64,000 bases of DNA, taken from positions 8,664,001 to 8,728,000 of the forward strand of contig JAJNNQ010000024.1 of NCBI GenBank assembly GCA_027886175.1. Direction: 5' to 3'. Below, piece after piece: positions 26,968 to 40,037 of this stretch. Each line of letters opens with the position of its first letter. Position 1 is the stretch's first letter. The translations under genes were made by a program, and so were the position numbers. The notes beneath the pieces are model-generated. The model worked only from the letters and a program-made list of their open reading frames with translations. It made no database searches and was not told the origin of the DNA. This stretch comes from Phylloscopus collybita (lineage: Eukaryota > Chordata > Aves > Passeriformes > Phylloscopidae).

Positions 26968-29900
26968 CACAAATTAGAGTTGTCACCATGGTAGGTGTTG
27001 AGCAAGGCAGGATCTGGGGGGAGCTGGCCCTGTGCACACAAAGTCCAGGCACACCCAGCTGGCTGGGACATTTGGGGACTTGTCTGGAGCTGGCACTGCA
27101 GGAGCAGTGACCTGCAAGGTGTGGTGTGACCCAGCCCCTGGCACTGTGTGCCAGCACTCGGTGCAACACTCACACCAGTTTGCCTGCCCAAACTGGAGGA
27201 AGCGTGGCTATCCTGCCATGGATACTCTCAGGCAAACTGAAAACATTCAACACTCGGTGAGAGAAGTTCACAAAAAAAGTCTGAACCTGCAGTCCCGTTG
27301 AGCAGAGCTCGTTTGTTAATTGTTGATTTTACTGCAGATTTACTGACTCTCTCTCTCTCTGAGGCTCTAGGAACATAAAATCAAATTAGTGAAGGAACTC
27401 AGGTGCCTCAAATTGCCCATAGATAGATAGGTGTAAAATTTTTACACCTAAATGTTTGAAAAATTAAAGTCATAGCACATTGCTGTTATTACATCCCGCA
27501 ACAAGTAAAACAATTTCAAGTATTATTAGCTTTGTTCCACTGTGGAAGCAGCTTCACATTGATATTTTTATTAAATTTACCACCAGGACCAAAAAAATTA
27601 CTTGACTAATCACCCTTTTTTACCTGTTCCTCTGCCTTTTCCCCTGTGCAATTAAGCAGCTACCTTCTCACCTTCTCAGACGGGGCACAAAGAGCCAGCT
27701 CGCTTAGAATTGCAACACCTAAAAATGAGAAGACATTGAAGAAAAGCTTTCAAAGAAAACAAAGGAACAGTCGAATACTTCTGTCAGGTAGGCACAAGGA
27801 GGCATATCTGACAAATGTGGAGAGTGTGCAGCATGTGCTTTATCAGTGTCACTCTTTAGCACATGCTGGTGGCTGCAGAAAGGATCTGAAAGAAGTACTT
27901 TGCCATGAAAAGACAGCAACACACAAGCAAAAGCAGATGCAGACATCACTTTGTTACTATTGTAGTATCCTCTCTCTTTTTTTGTAATTTAAAGTGCTGT
28001 CTTTGGTTTCACATGTAAGATATTGATTGCACAAGAATGCTGCACTGCTTTTGTCACTTAATAGTCATCCGAACACAGACACTGCAGGTTCATTTCAGCC
28101 TTACATTTATGGACTGAGTAAACCATACAATCCCTACAACTGCTAAAAAGCCCGGGGCATTTCCTCCCTCCCCTCTCCAATGTGCAGTGCATTATGGATT
28201 TCTGAGAAAGGAACAAACAACCCAGGCAGGAATATAATTGGGCCAAGGAAATACTCTGAGGGTGCAGGAGGGAGATCACTCAGCAGATGTGTGCGACGGC
28301 CCTGATGATTGATTCCGTGTCTAAAACCAGGAACAGGAGACACCAGAGAAGAAAACCTTTGGGTACTGTCACACCATAAAGAAAAGAGATACGTTTTGGA
28401 TTGATTGTGGATGGTTATCAAAGGTAAAAGGGAGCTGTGGCTTGGAAAGCGACAGAGCAGGGAGAGCAATGGGAAGCCTGTGTAGGTATAATAGGTTTAG
28501 TTAGAGGAAAGAGAGAAAAAATATTTTAATGTTTTCTATGTATTCCCCTTTTTATGATCGACAGCATCTATAAAGTTCTTGTGGCACATTTAACATTCAG
28601 AGGACTAGTCAATATTCACCTACAACAAATTTTAAAAAATCAGATCTCAGTCATATATATGATTATATTACTTCATTCAGAACATCATTTAAGTCTCTGT
28701 AAAATCAGGTTTTCCTAAATAGAAAACTAAGGTGTGAAATTAAACATGGAGAAAAGGAGCTGAACATTGCACATTTATATTTATAGACAACTCTATTGTT
28801 AAAAGGTAGACGGCTTTGGCTTTTTATTAGGTTGCTTAAGACATTGTCAATTTATCTGAAGATTCACTGGTCTCTTCAGGGGCAAAAAGCTCTGAAAAAT
28901 AAATAACAGAAAGTTGAAACACATCACACTATTTATTTTTCATCTATATAAGTTCATTTGATTTTCTCACTCTCTTGAAACCATGCTGTATTCTTTTCTT
29001 CTCGGATCAAACAGCTTCCAAACATAATGAATAATAACTCCCAGCTGCAATCAACACTTCAACAGCAGATCAATATGGACACACAATAGAAGATAAAAGA
29101 TTTACTTCAGAAGTTTCTAAAGGATTAGTCATAAAATACATATATTAAACTCCATGAAAAATACTACGGTGCTGTCAATATATCTGGCATTTTTTTCACA
29201 GCTGGTTTTTTTGCCTTTGGACTGGTAGCACAGACTTTCATTTATCAATTTGCATTCAGTATGGCAGTTCTGATCGCTTGGGTCCCAGTCATAACAAGGC
29301 AATTGACACAAACTCTCAGCTAAGGGCCAATATTGCCTTCCCACTCAGAATCCCCGTGAAGAATGCTTGAAGTGTAGCCAGTCCCCAGGAGTCTTTTTTT
29401 TTTTTTTTTTTTCCCTGGGAAATCTGTGTTTTAACCTAATGCTAGAAATAAACCTCTCCTAACTCCTCATTTACACCGATGCAGTTGTTCGCATTAACAT
29501 CTTTTTTTTTGTATGCTACCTTTTAAGAACCTCAAGTTAAATGGTGAAACAGAAAGATCTACCCCATATGGAAATTTTTTTTCCTCTCTGCTGGACTGTA
29601 AATGGAAACACATGGAAAAAAATCATGCAATATATATGTATTTGTACCTTTGTTGGTTTTCATAGACAGTGCTGACAGACATAACTTAGTTGAAGTGTCT
29701 CACAGACTTCGGCTGTTTTAAAAATGCACATTCACTCTTGAAATAAATCATAGGAAATTAAACTACAAACTGATATTGAAAGGTCTGCCAGCATGTTATA
29801 GATGACTGCGTGTATTAGGATTATTTAAAATACACTGGCAGTTCCAGTGATAACACTCCTGGATGGGAAGACACCCAGATGCCACTTTAAGAGAATTAGT

Positions 29901-32900
29901 TTCCATCAAGTTCTGCTTGTGTTCACCTTTTGAAAATTCATGTTTAACAGATTTATTTATGCAATATATGGCAGGTATTAATTGCTCTTGAATAAATAAA
30001 AACCCCATCTCATTAATGGCTCCTTAGGCTACTTGCAGGAAGTGAGAATTGTGCATATAAGAAAGATTTGAGGAGCTCAAGCTCTTAAATACAAGTTAAA
30101 ATCCTGAAAAACATCTTAGCCAATCCATCCTGCTTTTGATTGGACTATAGCATCTCCACTTTCCAAATGAAAATCCGCTTCAGAGACCTTGTCAGGATGA
30201 ACAGTTCACTTGTCACAGTAACCTGTACAGCACAAAAAAAGTCATGAAAAATGAGTGGTGGGAAAGATATGGCAATTAATAAAAATATACTTTTATTAGG
30301 CAACAAAGACAACAATATTTGAGCCCAAAATAATAGGAAAATAATAGGAAAATAATTGCATCTTCATTAGCAAAAACACAAAATTACTAGAAAGAAGAAA
30401 CAGTTTTTCTCTTCTATTCTATTACTTTTATGTTGTGTGGTTAGCTTGACAGGAGATGGAAAGGGGAGGAAGAAGGGTACTGATACATTTTATGTATTCC
30501 ACAATGGCAAACCCCTGAATTCTGGTTTTGGAGACCTCATTGAGAAGTGGAATCTCCCCGACCCCTTCACTCCAGATGAGGATACCTCTCCTTGGACTCT
30601 AATGCAGAATGGCAACCAACTATGTAGCTGGGAAGCAGTGAGAATAAGTCCTACAATATCATTTTTTAAAAATGGTTTCTGTAAAAGAACATGGAAGTGG
30701 AGAGTATCTTTTTTTCCCACAGAATGCCTATTATTGCTAAAAGTTGGTCTAAGACATTGTGTATAATAGTAGAGCCTTTACTGAGCACCACTATTAAGTT
30801 AGGACTGCGTTCAAGGTAGTAGCAGGCAAATCTCTGTGGGTCTAAGAATTATGTTGCTGAGATACATGTGTTGGGCACAATTTTTTATTGGCACAAAGGG
30901 AATCCAATTTCCAGGTTCATTACCCAAAACAACACAGAAATTTGAAACAAGAAAACATTTTAGTGCTTGAACTATAGATCAAACTATAATTCATAGTCCA
31001 CATTCCCTCATGGATTGTGAGGATAAGAAGGGGAAGGAAAAAAGCAATTTTTTCTGCCCACTTGATCGATGTTCTATTTGACCTCTGAAATGCCCTCTTG
31101 CCGTAACCTTTTAAATACCATCTGCTCTTTTTGTGAAGAGTGTGATGGGAAGGAGTCACTTCCAGACAGCAATTGATTATAAAGGCATTAATCAAGCACA
31201 TGGATTATCTGCAGCATGACATTGTGTGCTGTAGTTAAGCAATTTCACCTTAAATGTGATTGGAAAGGTTAATCCTGTTTCTCAAGACTAATTTAGACTT
31301 AGTATCAAACAATTCAGGACATGGTGAAAACAGCTGCAGCAAACAGGAACTGAGGAATTGTCTACTTCCATTAGAAAGTCTTGCAAACTTTGCCTCTGAG
31401 AATAGATAAACAGTGGTCTATAGGCATGTGCCTCAATTTTTCCAAATAGAGTGAATGGGAACAGCTTTTCCTCTCAAGTCACTGTAAATATTCTCCCTCT
31501 TTCTGCAAGTCAAGAGACATTTCTTTTTCACTGTTTGGTATTCTCAGATAATATTATCCATTGAGTCAATTTCTACCATTGAAGGATTGCAAAGTCCTTT
31601 TCTATCCTGCCTTTCCCCTCAGGATCTTTAACACAAACTTCTCCCTGGGTCTGGGCGGGCATGTTGCACTTGAGGAAGGCAGTGTCCAGAGGTGGTGGCA
31701 TGCAACACCTGGAATCCAAACCCAGATCCCAGGGCAGCCCTGCTTTGATTGCTCTATCTCATTAACACTCCCCTCCACGTTTTAGGGTAATGTGAGAGGA
31801 GCTAGCTCATGTAGGTATGGCACTTGCTGATAGAGAGTGCTGCAATAAATACGTGTCAAGTGTATTGTAAGGTTGAGGTAATTTATTTTTATCTGGGGCT
31901 CCAAACAGGCTGATTATGCTATGAAAAATTAGGATATTCTGTTCCTTTCTCCATATCTGTTGTCACCATCTTCAGATAGTGCAATTTGCAATTAATAAAG
32001 TGATCTGTCATTGCTATTACAGTGAAAGTAATCACTAGGGAGCTTGGCAATGGCCACTTCAGACAGCTTGGGGAGAGGGGAGGTGAATGTCTGTGACAAA
32101 AATCTTCAGCCACGTAGCACAGATTCAGGGGAGCTGGATACAGGAAAAAAAACATGGAAGCTCAAACTTCCATTAAATTCTGGATTCATATTCTGCCTTG
32201 TTTATTCTCCTTCTGGAGTGCTTTGCCGTTTTCTCATATCCAGCTGTGGAAAACAGTCTTGGTTCTCCCAAAGTCACTGGGTTTTCAGCCAGCAGTGGCT
32301 TTCAGCCTCCTCTGACCAATGGAAAATATTGAAACATAAAGGTACTGAGGGAAGTACCTTGTTTTACTCTTCACATCTGCCTCCTGTTTAATTGTTTAAT
32401 TTCCTGTTTCTGCAGACAACATCAGGGCACCAGGCAGCCTGTAAATTATGAGCATGTATCACAGATGAAAGTCCTCACCTCAGACACATAAATACCACAG
32501 ATCAGAAGCAATAAAATCCAAAGAATAAATGCCAACACAACACCAAGAGTGTCAATAACCTTTCTAAACGGAAGCCCTGTATCCCCATTACATTATCCTG
32601 TATATAAACAAAAGCAATATAAAACTTCTTGTTGAGCAAGACTAAATGTTATAACGCTGCTCCCAAAGAGAAATGTGGAGCTTGGTGCCATTTACTGTTT
32701 CTGTTGATTGATTTTTTTCTAAATTGAAAGCACTCTGCTACAATAAAAACTAGGAGCTTTGTGCTCATACACATAAAGCAGATCGGTTACTAGCACTTCA
32801 GGTTTCTCAGATGTGACAAGAAATCATAGTCCCAAAACACTCGTTGCTGGAATTTCTCTATTTCTGGTCTCTTTTTCAATTTAAAAATAATCTATGTGCA

Positions 32901-33036
32901 TGTTCAACCAGCACAAATAAACCACAATTTAAAAATCCCATCAGCGCCCCTGCAATCCTCCTCTGGAGGACAACCCCCTGGAAGATGTACTGGTGGGACT
33001 GACAGATATTTTATCGTTTCTGCATGTCCTTGAATG
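26968..33036. other. Noncoding DNA, no gene seen
   Basis: A GC-richer but CpG-poor patch at 27.0-27.24 kb is followed by AT-rich DNA. It includes a CT dinucleotide run near 27,347-27,361, a perfect palindrome at 27,428-27,450 and a 19-base T run at 29,394-29,412. The open frame at 27646-27987 (113 codons) and those at 28.06-28.47 kb on the minus strand show no family motif. I see no gene. Confidence 0.55.
27428..27450. repeat. Perfect palindrome containing AGGTGT half-sites
   Basis: TAGGTGTAAA at 27428-27437 is the exact reverse complement of TTTACACCTA at 27441-27450, with spacer ATT. AGGTGT is the core recognised by T-box factors, and here two copies lie inverted. The palindrome is seen directly; binding is inference. 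Confidence 0.75.
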
Positions 33037-33085
33037 TGGGAAATCGAGGCACAGAAAATTCTCAAGATCTTGTGCACTCAGGCCC
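33037..33085 (+). repeat. Possible ancient L2/MIR-like fragment
   Basis: The text GGGAAATCGAGGCACAGA and the following 25 bp loosely track the conserved 3' region shared by L2 and MIR elements (GGAAACTGAGGCACAGAG, then AAGTGACTTGCCCAAGGTCA). The match is imperfect and short. Such fossils do occur in bird genomes. This is a remembered-consensus comparison with no alignment score. Confidence 0.3.
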
Positions 33086-33154
33086 AAATACAGAAGAGAA
33101 TACAGGGTTCCACCTGAGACCTTGGAAAAGGCTTCCAAATTTAGAGACCACAAG

Positions 33155-34134
33155 TAAGAGCGTGGGTTTGTAGTTTAGATAGAAACATTAAGATAGGTAG
33201 CGGAAAGTTCTAAGGTTTTAGAGTTTGGATATAGAAGTAGTTGCAGAAATAATAAAAAGTTTTAAGGTGCAGTTTTGTAGGATTGTGTGCCACTAAATGA
33301 TTAGATACGAAAAGCCACATTGCAGCAGGACGTGTGACACAGCTTAATTAGCTGTTGGTGTGAAAGTTAACACAATATGTGTGGCAGTAAATTATTGGCT
33401 AATAAACCTTTAAACACCCCTGTAACCTGTGGTCTTGTGACCACTGACCATGAACTGCTGGCATATGCAGTGAAGATATTTCTCACTCCTTGAGGCTGAG
33501 GCAATAAGTCACGTTTTAAGATGTGGTCCCAGGGGCCCCATCTCTCTTAATACCCTGATACTTGAAGTTGCCCTGTAAGAGGCAGTCCTCATGTCCTTGT
33601 CCTTGGCACCATCATGGAGGCAGTGCCTGCTCTTCCTCTGCAGAACTTCCTTTGCAGCTCCATGTTGTGTTTGAGTGTAAGAGAATGTGAGAGAAGGCAA
33701 GGGCTGGTGGACACCCAGGCTGGAAACAGCCATCACCCACTTCTGACAGCTCACCTGTCACACATGACACAAAGAAATGACACCCACACGTTGCCATGTC
33801 CAAGGCAGAAGAGAGGGCAGTTTATTTACAACTTCAACATTTATTGAATTCCAGAAGTGACCATGGATTGGAGGAAGAAAATTTTCCTCTTCAACCACAC
33901 CAGGCAACCCAACACTCCATCAAGAGTCTCCTCCTTATGAAAAGAATGTAAACATTGTAAGATGGTTACAATAACAAAAGGTTGTTTATATAAAATTGTA
34001 TCTGACTCCATTGCAAAAGGTAAACACAGAAGGCTAAAAATGAAACTTTAGAGAGCTCCTTAAAGAGACAGAGGAGAACAGCAAAAATCCAGGCAAACAC
34101 TCACCTGTACTCACTTGTTCCTTTCTGTCTTACA
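33155..34134. mobile_element. Possible ERV/LTR-derived block, boundaries uncertain
   Basis: The text recalls songbird LTR material in two parts. 33,155-33,503 reads in plus orientation, with AATAAA near 33,400 and a CA at 33,502-33,503; imperfect 5-bp flanks ACAAG (33150-33154) and ATAAG (33504-33508) match at four of five positions. About 33,790-34,134 seems to read in minus orientation, with AATAAA-type signals near 33,820-33,843 and a possible TGTAAGACAG start at 34,134. No retroviral gene is visible. I cannot fix the ends or show that the two parts belong together. The alternative is unrelated unique DNA. Confidence 0.3.
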
Positions 34135-34609
34135 GGTTTCATGCTGAGCTCTACTTAGTAAACAAAAATGGATAGATCCAAAATCAGGGAATATCTCTGA
34201 AGATTTGAATTAAGCAGGTAGTTTACTCACTTTTTTGTGGTATCAACAAATCACTAGATAACATTCAGGGTGCAGTAGCAGGGCAACTGGGTTCTCCCAC
34301 TGAAGGGAAGTGGAAGATCCTGAAGTAGTAAAGTCAAGAAGGTGACAAGTGGAGTTCAACATCTTTGTCTCCTGATTAGGCCTGTTTTCTGGCTGAAATA
34401 TTCTCTGAATTCATCTGACTGACCTTTAAGCTTTAAATCAAGGGGCCTAAGGTAGGAGTGTCATCAGTGTAAATTTGTCTAACCTCGCATGCCCCGAGAG
34501 GTGTGGTACACTGCTCCAGCCCCCACTCATTCCAGTAAAAAAATCCATCTCAGTACACCTCCCAATGTTTTTTAATCCTTGAACTGTCTCGTATCAAGTA
34601 CAGTTTGTC
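34135..34609. other. Noncoding DNA, no gene seen
   Basis: Short AT-rich interval without recognisable repeat, exon or RNA gene. Confidence 0.55.
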
Positions 34610-34862
34610 AGCTTGACCTTTCTAATTGCTTATAAAGCAGCCTAATGATGATGATTCATGACCATGGGTGGAATAATTTTTTTTAAGGATATCAAAATGG
34701 AGGCATTAACTGCAGATCCAGATAATGTCTTCCCCATAATTCCATGTCTTTAAATGTAATTAATCAAGACTTTAAGTAGAAATCGTACATTTACTATCAC
34801 AATCATTATCTTTTAATTTAAATATTTAAAATAATGAATCCAATTGATTTATAAATTATCAT
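34610..34862. promoter_or_regulatory. Candidate homeodomain-motif cluster
   Basis: An AT-rich block with TAATTGC near 34,623, ATGATGATGATTCATGA near 34,645, and back-to-back TAAT cores at 34757-34764 reading into TAATCAA. Further TTTAATTTAAATATTTAAA-type palindromic AT follows. These match generic homeodomain and PBX/MEIS-like cores. The base composition alone makes such motifs likely, so an enhancer role is only a suggestion. Confidence 0.18.
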
Positions 34863-37800
34863 ATGAACCCCTGCCTGTGATCACTGTGTGCTCACAGGTA
34901 CTGGTAGAGGACAGCAGACAGTCTGTAAGTACATCTGTCAGCAAGTGCTAACACAGATCTGGCAACTACAAGGGAAAGTGTGTGGTGGGTATTTTCTTCC
35001 TTTTACTCCTTTTTTTAGACCACTTTCTCATGTCTTTCAGAACTGACACAAGGAATACCAGAAAAAAATGCTTTATAACATTTTTTCCCTCTTCTTTGAA
35101 TACACTTTTCCCACAGAGAATATTTTCTTCAAATCCTCAGCACAAGCTCACTACATTGAGAAGGTTTGTAATTAGATTTCAGACAATAGCAAGGAAAGAG
35201 AGCCAGCAGATCTGCAGAAATACCTCTACAAAGGAACATAATCAGAAACTTAAACTAAGGAGCAATGAACAGCTGCATGAGATAACTACAGGCTCATTCA
35301 AACAGTTTTCTACTGCTCATTTAACATCTATTACTGAAAATTGAAATGTGCAGGTCTCCGTCGCCGAAATTACCATTCTTCACTATTTAGGTTGATGACA
35401 TGAGGAGCTTAAAAATGTTCTCTTACTGGCTCAGTCTACTCTGTGGACACTGCACATGAGGGGGCATGGCTAAATATCAGAGAACAGCTAACAAAGAGCT
35501 CTAAGCAAATTATTACCTCATATTTCTGGGCGTGGGTGGGTAATTTTGATCCTTTAAAGTTTGACTATTAATCTGTGGTAAAATAAAACTAGAGACTAGG
35601 AGAATTATGCCAGATTGTGATGAGATGGGGGGGGGAAAAGAGCCAAAAAAATGTTGCCATCCCTTGCAATCATAACTTTAGATCTTTTGCCAAAAATAAT
35701 GCATTTAAATAAGTGCCTGTCAAGAAAGCAATGTTTATTCAGCCATTTGAAATTAATGACTATCAGATGCTTACCGTAAAATATAAAGCTGGTAATATGA
35801 AAAAACACATAAAGTAGAGGAAAACGATCCTGCAATGATGTTTTAGATTTACCTGACATGAGGGAGAGTTTACCAAGAGAGAAAAAATATCAAAAAAGGA
35901 CCAATAAACTCACTTCTTCCTTCACTGTAGTGTAAGTGTAAATTTCAGGGTTTCTACCACTTTAATGGACAGGAATCTGTGGAGAATCTTGTGTCTGTGC
36001 CAAGTCTGTCATGTGGCCAAACCAACACTCGGTGAATAACAGGGGTGACTCTTTGGACTGAATTAATTTGGGTCAATATTTAAAACTATTTTATAACCTT
36101 GCTGTAAATCTTTTGACTGCTGATACAGTGACAACCTGCAATAATTCTCTTTCCCTGTACCATGAGAACTTCTCTAGTCCCCACACTTGGTTAGGACATT
36201 TTTTGCATCATTTTGTGGCTACCTGAGGTAAGATCTTGACTGAAACATTGCCTGGAAAAAATATGTTAACAATTTAGCCTAAAAACAAATTATTGCCTTT
36301 TTGCTCATATAACATGCAGTTATTACCCAAAGGCTTAATAAGCTTTTTGTTTTCCATTTAAAATTACAAATACAAGCTAATACAGTGGTAAATTAAGATG
36401 CTAGTTAGCCTCACCTCTGCTGTCCGACACAACCTCATCCAGGACTCCTCCCCTAGATGTGAAGAAACGTGTGTATATACAGTTATCAAACGTGTACCTG
36501 TAATTCCTGGGGTTAATTTGCATTCTAACATAGCAATTTCAGCTGACATGACGTGGCAGGGTTGGGATGCCACCAAGCTACACTGCTCAGTGAAGCATGT
36601 GTCAGCTGGAGCACCTGCTATTTAGGAGGTGAATGACAGCAAGCTTGGGAGGAGAGAGGGTATTTCACAGGAAATCACAACAGACCAAACCTCTCCTCCA
36701 GCTTTTCAGCAGGGTTGCTATCATACTGGCACCAATATTCTGATAGAGAAGACTTTTTTTTTTTTTTTTTTTTTAATTTGCATCTCAACTAAGAAGCAAT
36801 GCAGAGGGAGTTGTTGGGGCTTTTCTTTTTCCTTTTCTTTCCTTTTCTTTTTTTTTTTTTTTTTCCCTAACCAAAGGAGCTTTGAAATTGATACAGTGTG
36901 GGAGAAATGAAATGGAGAGCATGCCAGATAAAAATGCCCGAGGCCAAATCAAACAAATGTCTGCACTTGGAGCACAGATATTACAGCAATAGAAATATTA
37001 TAGATTTTTTTTTTTCCCAGCTCCAGGGACAGCTTATACATTTGCATTAAGTCTTTGGATATGATACATAACGGCACACAGAGCAGAGAGGTGCAGCTTT
37101 TCTGCTGGCAGGAGAGTGTCCTGCGGCTTTCCTTGGGCCCCTGTGATACTTGCAGCCTCTCCCATGCAGAGGGCCCCAAGCTGGCCCCAAGGGGAACAGG
37201 ATTTATCCCTGATGGGTGTTGGGAGCACCCCAGCTCAGGACACAGCCCATGCTCACTGCCCCTGCCAGATGTGAGCTCACTCACAGGGATGAGATAAAAA
37301 ACCAAACTAAGCAGGACCTGCTCTCCTTTCTCCCCACCTCCTAAACCCCAACCACTGTAGGCAGATGGGCAGCACAACCATCATCACATTTAAAGGGAAA
37401 GGATTTGGGGTTGTGGGCAATGTTACCCTTTTGGGGCAGGCTAGCCATGACTCAGAATTAAAAATGCAACAGGCAGGTTATGAGTCCCCAGGCAGTTTTA
37501 GACTGCAAGGTATGTCTTTAATGGTGCCCACTGGGAGAAATGCAGCTGCCTAATATGTTTTGTGGATCTAAAGTACATTAGCATTTAGGTAAGATCTTCC
37601 TACTGGCATTTTTAAAAGCATCTAGACTTAAAAAGTTTATGCATAGTGAGAGACTGTATCCCTTGGGGACAGAGTAGACCTGAGGATTTGGAAGTTTGAA
37701 GCTTAAAATTTCCCATTCTTGTCTATAGGCACTTATCAAGCTTAATTGCAATTCTGAGCACATTTTTCTTTCACTTACAAATTTACTCCAGTAAATTGCA

Positions 37801-38530
37801 TTCATAGCACCTTATTAAGATTAGGAAAAAAAGCCCCACACACCACACTGAAAATTAATTTTAAATAAGCCCTCACCTCAAGTGTTTTTCTGGAAAAACA
37901 AAAAAAAAGGGTGGGAAGAGACTGAGGTCATCAGCCAGAATAAATATCAGTGTTGGTGTAGAAAATTATATTCTCTTGTGGTTTAGTGAAATAAAAAGTG
38001 ATATATCTGAATATTGGAAAGAGATCACTCTGAGTTTTTCCTGAGCTACCTAAAAGTCAGACTTGCCTTGCTAACAATACCTTCTTTTTACAGGGACTAA
38101 AACGTTATTTAAACAATTATATGCTATTAAGTAAAAGATGAATTACAGAGAAAATTGCACCATTAGTAAAATTTAGGTTCTTAACTTCATGTAATAAAAG
38201 ATGGTAACCTTTTTGTAATGGCATTTCAATTTACCATTTATTATAAAAGTCTAATTTGGACAGTAGAATGAATTCTGGTTCTAGACTTATTGCTCTGGCT
38301 ATTACATTTCTATGCAAGATGCAATTCATAACACAGCTCCAGAAAAAAAACAATGAAGAATGTTTTAAAATAATGTAAGATCCTGGCTTGAGCACTGAAG
38401 TATATTAGAGATGATATCCTTGTTTAAAAAAGCAAGGAAATGTATTCGTACATTAAAAACATGCAGGCCAATTCAGATATTTAAAATATATCATCTATCA
38501 GTCTTGTTTTACTAGAATCCTGGAATGGTT
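34863..38530. other. Noncoding DNA with T-rich tracts
   Basis: AT-rich sequence with a 21-base T run at 36,754-36,774 and a CT/T tract at 36,820-36,865. A GC-richer, CpG-poor patch lies at 37.08-37.34 kb. A 142-codon minus-strand open frame spans 36949-37377 but matches no family I know and reflects this composition change. The 120-codon frame at 34982-35344 is likewise unrecognised. No gene is called. Confidence 0.5.
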
Positions 38531-38760
38531 TGGCTCCCCTGGACTTATTCTAATGGGTCCTTGTTTTATGCTGGGGAGCCCAGAGCTGGATGCAGCATTC
38601 CAGGTGGGATCTCCCAGGAGCAGAGCAGAAGGGCAGGATCACCTCCCTTGACCTGCTGCCCACAGAGCTTTGATAAAGATGTTAAACAGCTGAAGGCCCC
38701 ATACCGACCCCTGGGAAATGTGACTCATCACTGGCCTCTTATGAGCCTTTCAAAACACCC
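38531..38760 (-). mobile_element. CR1 LINE fragment, internally deleted
   Basis: The plus strand reads the complement of CR1 ORF2. The first part (to about 38,665) has the familiar GGGGAGCCCAGAGCTGGATG and CAGGATCACCTCCC text. The second part (GATGTTAAACAGC then CCGACCCCTGGG and CACTGGCCTC) belongs, in the usual element, a few hundred bases further along, after the reverse-transcriptase FADD region. The two are joined near 38,662-38,672, so the active-site portion has been lost. Orientation follows from the RT reading frame, which runs on the minus strand. The copy cannot encode a working reverse transcriptase. The limits are approximate. Confidence 0.8.
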
Positions 38761-39947
38761 TAATGTTTCAGTTAATTGTTATAGAACTGCTCACAATTTG
38801 GTTCCCTCATTCCTTCTATGAAAGAATATTTCTAGTTAATTAGGTATTGTAGGTAATCCATTTTTTTATCTTAAAGCAGAGGAAATTAACTTTAGATTAA
38901 ATTTTGGAGAAAACTTAGCAAGTAATTGTTTTTATTTTAAAATTATTGTTACTACTGACAGCTTGAAAATTACCCATAGCAAGGAGCACATCAGACCTGT
39001 CTTGCACACAGCTCTCTATCCCTGGCTCACATTTCTTGCTTCCTGCTGTCATTAAGACAGTGCTAAGGGGGGAAAATGGAAATCTTTAAACTGACCTTAA
39101 ACAACTACTTTTTTAGAGTTCTATCAGAACAGGTTATGTCTGAGCCCAGTGTGTTACTGGAATTCAGTGGGTTTTCAGAAATGGAGGCATATTTTGGAGG
39201 TAAATTGCCTCACATTTGGCTTTATTTTCACCATAGCTACCCTGTCTTGATGGTGTCCCTCCTGCACGCTTTATAATTGTCATGTCAGTAGCACTGCATT
39301 CATAAGAAGCCACCCTTCATTTTAAAACTAGCTGAAACTTCCAAGTAAAAGGCCTGAAAATCTTTCTCAGTCAAAGAAAAGGCACAATGCCTGAAACATC
39401 TCAGTCCAGCAGTGATTTCTCTAGGAGGCTGTCACCATTAAACAGCTAACACGAGCACACAGAGGTACCTGAGGCACCCCAGCATGTTGCAGGAGTGCTG
39501 GTACTAGAGCAGGTAACGACCTTTGGTATTTCAAAGCTATTTGATGGAGGGAGAGCACACACCTACAGCTGTACCATCTTAAAAGGCTGAATTCTTAATG
39601 CTGACAGCTATTCCTTAGTGAGATCTCACAAAACAAGACATGGTATTTTAAAATCCAGCCAAAAGAGCATTTTGGAATGAAAGACAGAAATGTGGTTTCT
39701 GTCTGCTGGGGAACTCTCCCTCTGTTTCTCACATTCTGCTTTGTTTCAGGGTTCATAGGAGCTCAAATTGTAACAGAAACCAAATGTTGCTTATTTCTTT
39801 GTAATATTTTAAACTGACTGGAGTTGAGTTCTCATCTCTATCCTGCCCATTATTGAAGAGAGGTTAGCATCTGTCTTCTCCTCTTTGTGCTTACAACACT
39901 TAACAAATATAAACTTACAACACTGTAAACAGATATCAAAAATTATT
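38761..39947. other. Noncoding DNA, no gene seen
   Basis: AT-rich unique sequence after the CR1 fragment. No exon, repeat or RNA gene was recognised. Confidence 0.55.
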
Positions 39948-40037
39948 TGGGTGTTTTTTGGGGTTTTTTTTTTGGTTGGCTGGTTTGGGGGTTGTGGATT
40001 TTTGAGGGTTTTTTGGGGGTGGATTTTTTGGGGGGCT
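39948..40037 (+). repeat. G/T-rich low-complexity tract
   Basis: T runs alternating with G runs of two to six. The G runs on one strand give some G-quadruplex potential. Confidence 0.85.

Noticed and set aside
36949..37377. 142-codon minus-strand open frame
   Set aside because: It coincides with a GC-richer patch that lowers stop-codon density. No motif was recognised, and overlapping frames on both strands are equally open.
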